Shown here: piece by piece, positions 59,150 through 64,000 of the stretch
How positions within the stretch are numbered: position 1 is the first letter of the stretch
Layout: every line of letters begins with the position of its first letter
Source: Lucifuga dentata
Taxonomy: Eukaryota; Chordata; Actinopteri; Ophidiiformes; Bythitidae
NCBI GenBank assembly: GCA_014773175.1
Contig: VXCM01001444.1
Coordinates: 89,841-153,840, forward strand
DNA: 64,000 nt
Direction: 5' to 3'
The notes under the pieces: generated by a model
Database searches by the model: none
What the model saw: only the letters and a program-made list of their open reading frames with translations
What the model was told of the DNA's origin: nothing
Program-made: the position numbers and the translations under genes

Positions 59150-62100
59150 TCAGTTGTCGTCTTGTTCCAATTTGTCGATGACTTTTCTCATCCACCTCTT
59201 CATCCGGAACAGATGAGTGTAGAAGCCGTACTTTCCGTCGCGGTCGCAGCCTTCACCCCACGACACGATGCCGATCTGATACCAGCGGTTATCCTCCGGG
59301 TTNCGCGGTCGCAGCCTTCACCCCACGACACGATGCCGATCTGATACCAGCGGTTATCCTCCGGGTTCTGGATGGGACAGAAAAGAAGAATTTAAATTTG
59401 GGTAATGGGGTAAAGCAAATAATTAAATCATGATTTCTTGAAATCAGTATTAAAGGACCATATTGGCTATTTTGCATGTTTGAGCCTAATATATTCAATT
59501 TTGTCCTTTGGGAAATGATTGTCAGTAACGTAATGTGTATGAAAATTAAATGTATTTGGCTCAAACATGAAAAATGTTGGTATGGTCCTTTAAGAAGTTT
59601 GCAGCTTCCTTTAAAAATCAAACTTTCAGGAGTCAATAACAGAAAAATGACTTGATAGGAATAACTCAGATTGTTGTGATTGTAGAAATAATCAAAGTTG
59701 TTGTGTTTTCTCATGATTTGGTTTCTCTTTGGATTTAATGTACCTTAATACATTCCACTTTACAACTGAAAAACTGACAAATCAAGACCCATTATCTTCA
59801 AAAGAGGCTAAGAATCGTGTGCACATGGTGCTTGATAAGATTTTTTTCCTTGAAGAAGAAACAAAAATGATTTAATACATTAAAACAGGACCTGGAGACT
59901 GAATTTCTTATTTGTTATCAAATTAAATGTATGAATTGTGGATGGATAAAATAATGACGAGAGGATGATTCTCACCTTCATCACAAACGGTCCTCCGCTG
60001 TCTCCCTCACAGGCGTCGCCACGCTGGGTGTCCTCTGGTTTATAACCTGAAACACGCAAACATAACACAGGTATGAACTTCAGGATGAATCAGGAGATGT
60101 CATGAAAGTACGTAAAAGTACCGAAGGAGTTCAGCTATTTGCTTTATATATATATTATACAGGTATATAAAGTAAATATATATATTATATGTATATATAT
60201 ATATATATATATATTTAATACAAAAAAAATGCCCAAAATCAAATGTTTTTTTTTTTACTCTTTTTTGTACTTTATACTTATGCACTAAGGGAGAAGCACC
60301 TGTAATTTCATTATATATTACGTATAATGACAATAAAGCTATTCTGTTCTATTTTATTCTATATACTGGATTTTTTCACCTGACAGGATTAAATGAGGAA
60401 GCAAAGGGAACAAAATTAAGGGAATTATATAGGGAAGGATAAATCGAAGGGCTTAAAGGACCGTACCGGTGGTTTTGCATGTGTTACATGACTGCCAACC
60501 ATTTTCTAAAATATATGATTTTAGCAGTAAATATTAGAATTGTTTTTCCTACTTTCCAGACTGCCGTTGGTTTAAAGTTTAAGGTGTTTGCATCACCTGA
60601 ACATTTAATTTTGAAATAGGGGATTTGGCAAAAGAAGAGGAAAATTAAAGTGCAGGTTTGTGCAGATATTTATTGGGCTCAAATATGCAAAATCACTGGT
60701 ATGGTCCTTGAAGGAAAAATAAAGATGTCAAACAGTTCAGCAAAAAGAGAGAGATGGAAAGAGGTTTACCAGCACAGAACATGTTGTCTGTGATGCTGAT
60801 GGATGTGGAGGAGCGGCAGGTGTCCTGGTCTGCAATTGGCAGATGGATCTGCTGGAGGACTGTAGGTAACGCTCTGGACACAGAACTGAAGGACTCCCTC
60901 AGGTTCCCCCAGCCAGACACGCGACCTTTATGACCTTCAGTCATCAGCCTGCCGCACAGAAACAGATCAGATTTCTTGTTTTCTGATGAGTTTTAAGTGA
61001 TGGTATTAACTTTGGAGAATTATTCAGAGGGAATGATGTCGTACTTCTTGACCACTATCCTTTCGGGCAGGCAGACGGGGTGGATGTGATCGGTAAATGT
61101 GACTGGATGTCTCAGGTGCAGCAGAGCGATGTCGCGGTCCAGGTTTTCCTTCCAGTTGTACTTGGGGTGGACAATGATTTTATCGATGGCCACGATCTTT
61201 TCGATGCCGCGCTCAAACCTAAAGAAATGACCAAAAAAATGTTTGCATTAGTATTCAGTTACTGTTGGAGCGGTAAATGTTTCAATTGTTTTTCCTACCT
61301 TCCAGACTACCATTGGTTTCAGTTCATTCAGTTTGATATAAAAATCAACTTGTGGAGACTTGAAATATATTGAGATAAATAATCCATTCATTTTGTCAAA
61401 GTTACTTAATTTAACTAAGGAGCCACACAAAAAAAGAAACTGTATGTCTCCAGCTGGAAATATAGTTCCAGGAGAAAATTGCTTTTATCAAGAAATCAAA
61501 AATGACTGTGACACAAGCAAACACGCAACATGCAAACACGCATGATCGTTGCTGCTACTTTTCTGCATGTTTGCTTTGCAAAGTGATGATGGAACCCGAC
61601 AACAAAAAGGAACATGTGACCGGCAGGAATACCGCTGGCAGAGAGACAGACAGGAAGTCGTACTTGGCTCTGTTGTGTTTCCCCAAGCGGACCAGCAGGT
61701 CGTTGGTGGTGTAGTTCTTGTTCCAGGGCGGGTAAAGGATGCAGTGAGCGGCGGTGAGGATCCACTCATTGCTGATCAGACTGGCTCCACACAGCAGCTC
61801 CTGAGGGCTTCGCTTATACAGCATCACCTGCCTGCAAACACAAAGAATTCATACCTCAAATTACGTATCAAACACGAAGCCCGTTTTTAGCCCAGTATAT
61901 TATTATTCAACACCTGATAAATTTTATAACAGCTCAAATTATGTATAAAGTTGTCAGCTTAATGTGAGGAAATATTCAAAAAGTTGTTCAAAAACAACTA
62001 TAATAAATACACACCAAATCAGAAACATGTAAGTATTGAAATAGGATTACATAATAAAACCTGGTTACCATGGCGATGAGGCCACTTCGGCATTATCCCC

Positions 62101-62608
62101 CCCGACAATGCGACTTCCTCTGTACGACTCCAACAGCTCCTTCTCATTGGCATCCTGTTTATTCTGTTTCTCAAACAGGGGGCGCGCTCCACATTCTGCA
62201 GCAAAACAGCCAATTAACCAACTAATTAACCAGTTAACAGCAAGGTGCCATTAAAGGACCATACCAGTAATTTTGCATGTTTAAGCAAAAAATATAACCT
62301 GCATTATATTACATAACATGACTAACAGCCATTTCCAAAACATAAAAGACATATTTCATTTTTCCTATTGTTTTGCCAAATCTCCTAATCTTTCAAAATC
62401 ATATGTTCAGGTGATGCACGCACCTTTAAATTCAATGTTTCACCTGCAAACACATACGCATGTCAAATTTCACGATGTTCCCCAGCGGAGACGAGTAGCT
62501 CCATGCTGGACTGGTTAAATAAAGGTACTTCAACAAAAATTAACTATTAGACGACGTGTTTGCTGTGATGGATTAATTATCTCAGGCATGTTTCAGATCT
62601 CTAAATGT

Positions 62609-62644
<36 letters not shown>

Positions 62645-63415
62645 ACGTACTGGAATGACCTGAAACTGATGTTAGTCTGGAAGGTAGGAAAAACAATTCT
62701 AATATTTACCGCTTCAGTAGCATGTTTCAGAAAATGGTTGGCAGTAATGTCCCATGTATTCAGGTTGCATATTTTAGGCTCAAAACCACTGGTATAGTCC
62801 TTTAAGTGATACCTGTCATGATGTACCAATGAGAGGCTCAGCAGCTGTGTGGGTGGAGCTTACCACTCTCTCCATTTCCAAAGGTGCGAGGAGTGAAAAA
62901 AGTTTTCCTCATCTGCAGGACGGAGCGCTCCCTACCCTCCAACTCTGGAGACAGCCTGTCTGACACCTCATCTGACAGACAGAGAGAGAGAGACAGGTGC
63001 TTAGCAAGACAGGTGTAGAGAGATGGGTGTAGAGAGAGATAGATGTGTGAACAGAAAGAAAGAAAGACGTGTGCAGAGAGACAGGTATGAAGAGAGAGAG
63101 ACAGGTCATCGTCCTGCTCACCGCACAGCTGCAGGTCACAGTAATCGACGGACACATTTCCGGAAACTTCCACGTAGCACCAGGGACCCTCGAGGTCATC
63201 GTCAGGGTTACGGCACTTGTTGCCCTGAAGACGGACCTCAGGGATGAACTCTTTGTCCTGGCTGAGGGCCGTGACCTGCGGCAATGACCAGGACAAACAG
63301 GCGTGTCCTCCCAGCGTGACGTTCAGGTCACCCGTGTAGTCGACGCCGTGATTTGTTAAGCACTGGACAGTGCTGAATTGTTTAGGGATCAAAGTGGGCA
63401 GGACAAAGACCTCAC
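59150..63415 (-). CDS. f2: Prothrombin (coagulation factor II), kringle 2 to C-terminus
   Basis: Eight exons in transcript order: 63122-63415, 62864-62971, 62069-62195, 61664-61831, 61045-61218, 60770-60948, 59976-60046 and 59150-59367; the rest lies beyond the right edge. The last exon contains a 65-base assembly duplication; without it all phases agree. The first visible exon holds kringle 2 (QCLTNHG ... NKCRNPDDD ... GPWCYVEV ... VDYCDLQLC). Then come the thrombin A chain ([22 protein letters not shown]), the activation site [10 protein letters not shown], and the B chain with [30 protein letters not shown] and [13 protein letters not shown]. The triad and Asp189 are intact. Thrombin cleaves fibrinogen and activates platelets and factors V, VIII and XIII. 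The insertion loop YPPWNKNYT keeps the N-glycosylated 60-loop. It points toward the zinc-finger gene. Confidence 0.95.
59239..59367. other. Contig-join duplication inside the last f2 exon (64 bp, N, 64 bp)
   Basis: Bases 59239-59302 recur exactly at 59304-59367 around the N at 59303. Discounting 65 bases gives the normal 51-codon exon. Confidence 0.93.
59450..59593. mobile_element. TTAA-flanked palindromic MITE, 144 bp
   Basis: In the last f2 intron, from TTAAAGGACCATATTGGC to GTTGGTATGGTCCTTTAA, an internally deleted copy. Confidence 0.85.
60146..60215. repeat. (TA)n tract in f2 intron
   Basis: Interrupted TATATA runs of about 70 bases. Confidence 0.85.
60453..60712. mobile_element. TTAA-flanked palindromic MITE, ~260 bp
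   Basis: In an f2 intron. The left end is TTAAAGGACCGTACCGGTGG; the right end CACTGGTATGGTCCTTGAA has one changed base in TTAA. Confidence 0.8.
62251..62805. mobile_element. TTAA-flanked palindromic MITE, 555 bp, with poly-T insertion
   Basis: In an f2 intron, from TTAAAGGACCATACCAGTAA to CACTGGTATAGTCCTTTAA. A ~30-base T run lies inside at 62611-62640. Confidence 0.8.
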
Positions 63416-63423
63416 CTGGACAG

Positions 63424-64000
63424 ATACAGGTCAAAGCGTGTTAAGGTGTGTGTTTTTTTTGGACAGGTACAGGTCAAAGCGTGTTAAGGTGTGTGTTTTT
63501 TTTGGACAGGTACAGGTCAAAGCGTGTTAAGGTGTGTGTTTTTTTTGGACAGGTACAGGTCGAAGTGTGTTAGGGTGTTTTTTTTTGGACAGGTACAGGT
63601 CAAAGCGTGTTAGGGTGTGTTTTTTTTTGGACAGGTACAGGTCAAAGTGTGTTAGGGTGTTTTTTTTGGACAGGTACAGGTCAGAGTGTGTCAGGGTGTG
63701 TTTGTTTTGGACAGGTACAGGTCAAAGTGTGTCAGGGTGTGTTTTTTTTGGACAGGTACAGGTCAAAGTGTGTTAGGGTGTGTTTTTTTTTGGACAGGTA
63801 CAGGTCAGAGTGTGTCAGGGTGTGTTTTTTTTGGACAGGTACAGGTCAAAGCGTGTTAGGGTGTTTTTTTTTGGACAGGTACAGGTCAGAGTGTGTCAGG
63901 GTGTGTTTGTTTTGGATAGGTACAGGTCAGAGTGTGTTAGGGTGTGTTTTTTTTGGACAGGTACAGGTCAGAGTGTGTCAGGGTGTGTTTGTTTTGGACA
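63424..64000. repeat. ~43-bp minisatellite in f2 intron upstream of the kringle 2 exon
   Basis: About 13 units of GGACAGGTACAGGTCAAAG plus YGTGTTAGGGTGTGTTTTTTTT, varying in T-run length and at a few bases, and running off the window. The unit GACAGGTACAGGTCA resembles the end of the adjacent exon's splice region, so the array may have grown from it. Confidence 0.95.

Noticed and set aside
63424..64000. CRISPR-like regular repeat array
   Set aside because: Head-to-tail minisatellite without unique spacers, within an intron of a vertebrate gene.

Overview
The window is vertebrate nuclear DNA, almost certainly from a teleost fish. Genes are split by short GT-AG introns, CA/GT microsatellites are abundant, and the proteins are clear vertebrate families (CD3 zeta, vitamin K-dependent clotting factors, a Brachyury-type T-box factor). 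No species can be named from the sequence alone. I rebuilt coding exons by splice sites, reading-phase continuity and remembered family sequences; no database search was possible.

Layout. 1-600 (+): last exons of creg1. 1982-7640 (+): cd247, complete with three ITAMs. 8519-30425 (+): a tandem array of five Gla-domain protease genes: a factor VII-like gene, factor VII, a third factor VII-like gene whose active site is destroyed, f10, and proz. 30875-33960 (-): pcid2, tail to tail with proz. 36220-41479 (-): tbx19. 44922-46968 (-): sft2d2. 48260-49418 (-): a small RING-H2 gene I do not recognise. 51861-58411 (+): a gene that joins an N-terminal TIN2/TRFH-like domain to 13 zinc fingers. 59150 to beyond the right edge (-): prothrombin f2, from kringle 2 to the stop codon.

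How the genes relate. Factor VII (with tissue factor) activates factor X, and factor X activates prothrombin. Protein Z is the non-catalytic cofactor of the factor X inhibitor ZPI. Most of the extrinsic-to-common clotting pathway therefore sits within 55 kb. In human the same genes lie on three chromosomes: CREG1/CD247 and SFT2D2/TBX19 on 1q24, F7-F10-PROZ-PCID2 on 13q34, and F2 on 11p11. Here the 13q34-type block sits between the two 1q24-type pairs.

Repeats and assembly. A TTAA-flanked palindromic element family with ends reading AGGACCATACC recurs at least 15 times, including a 43-bp copy that is almost only its two ends. Single N bases mark contig joins. At seven of them the flanks are the same 63-111 bp sequence repeated, and three of these false duplications break the coding exons of f10, the zinc-finger gene and f2. 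The most interesting biology is the TIN2-like/zinc-finger fusion, the large Gln/Asn-rich insertion in protein Z, the factor VII pseudoprotease, and an AT-AC (U12-type) intron in pcid2.
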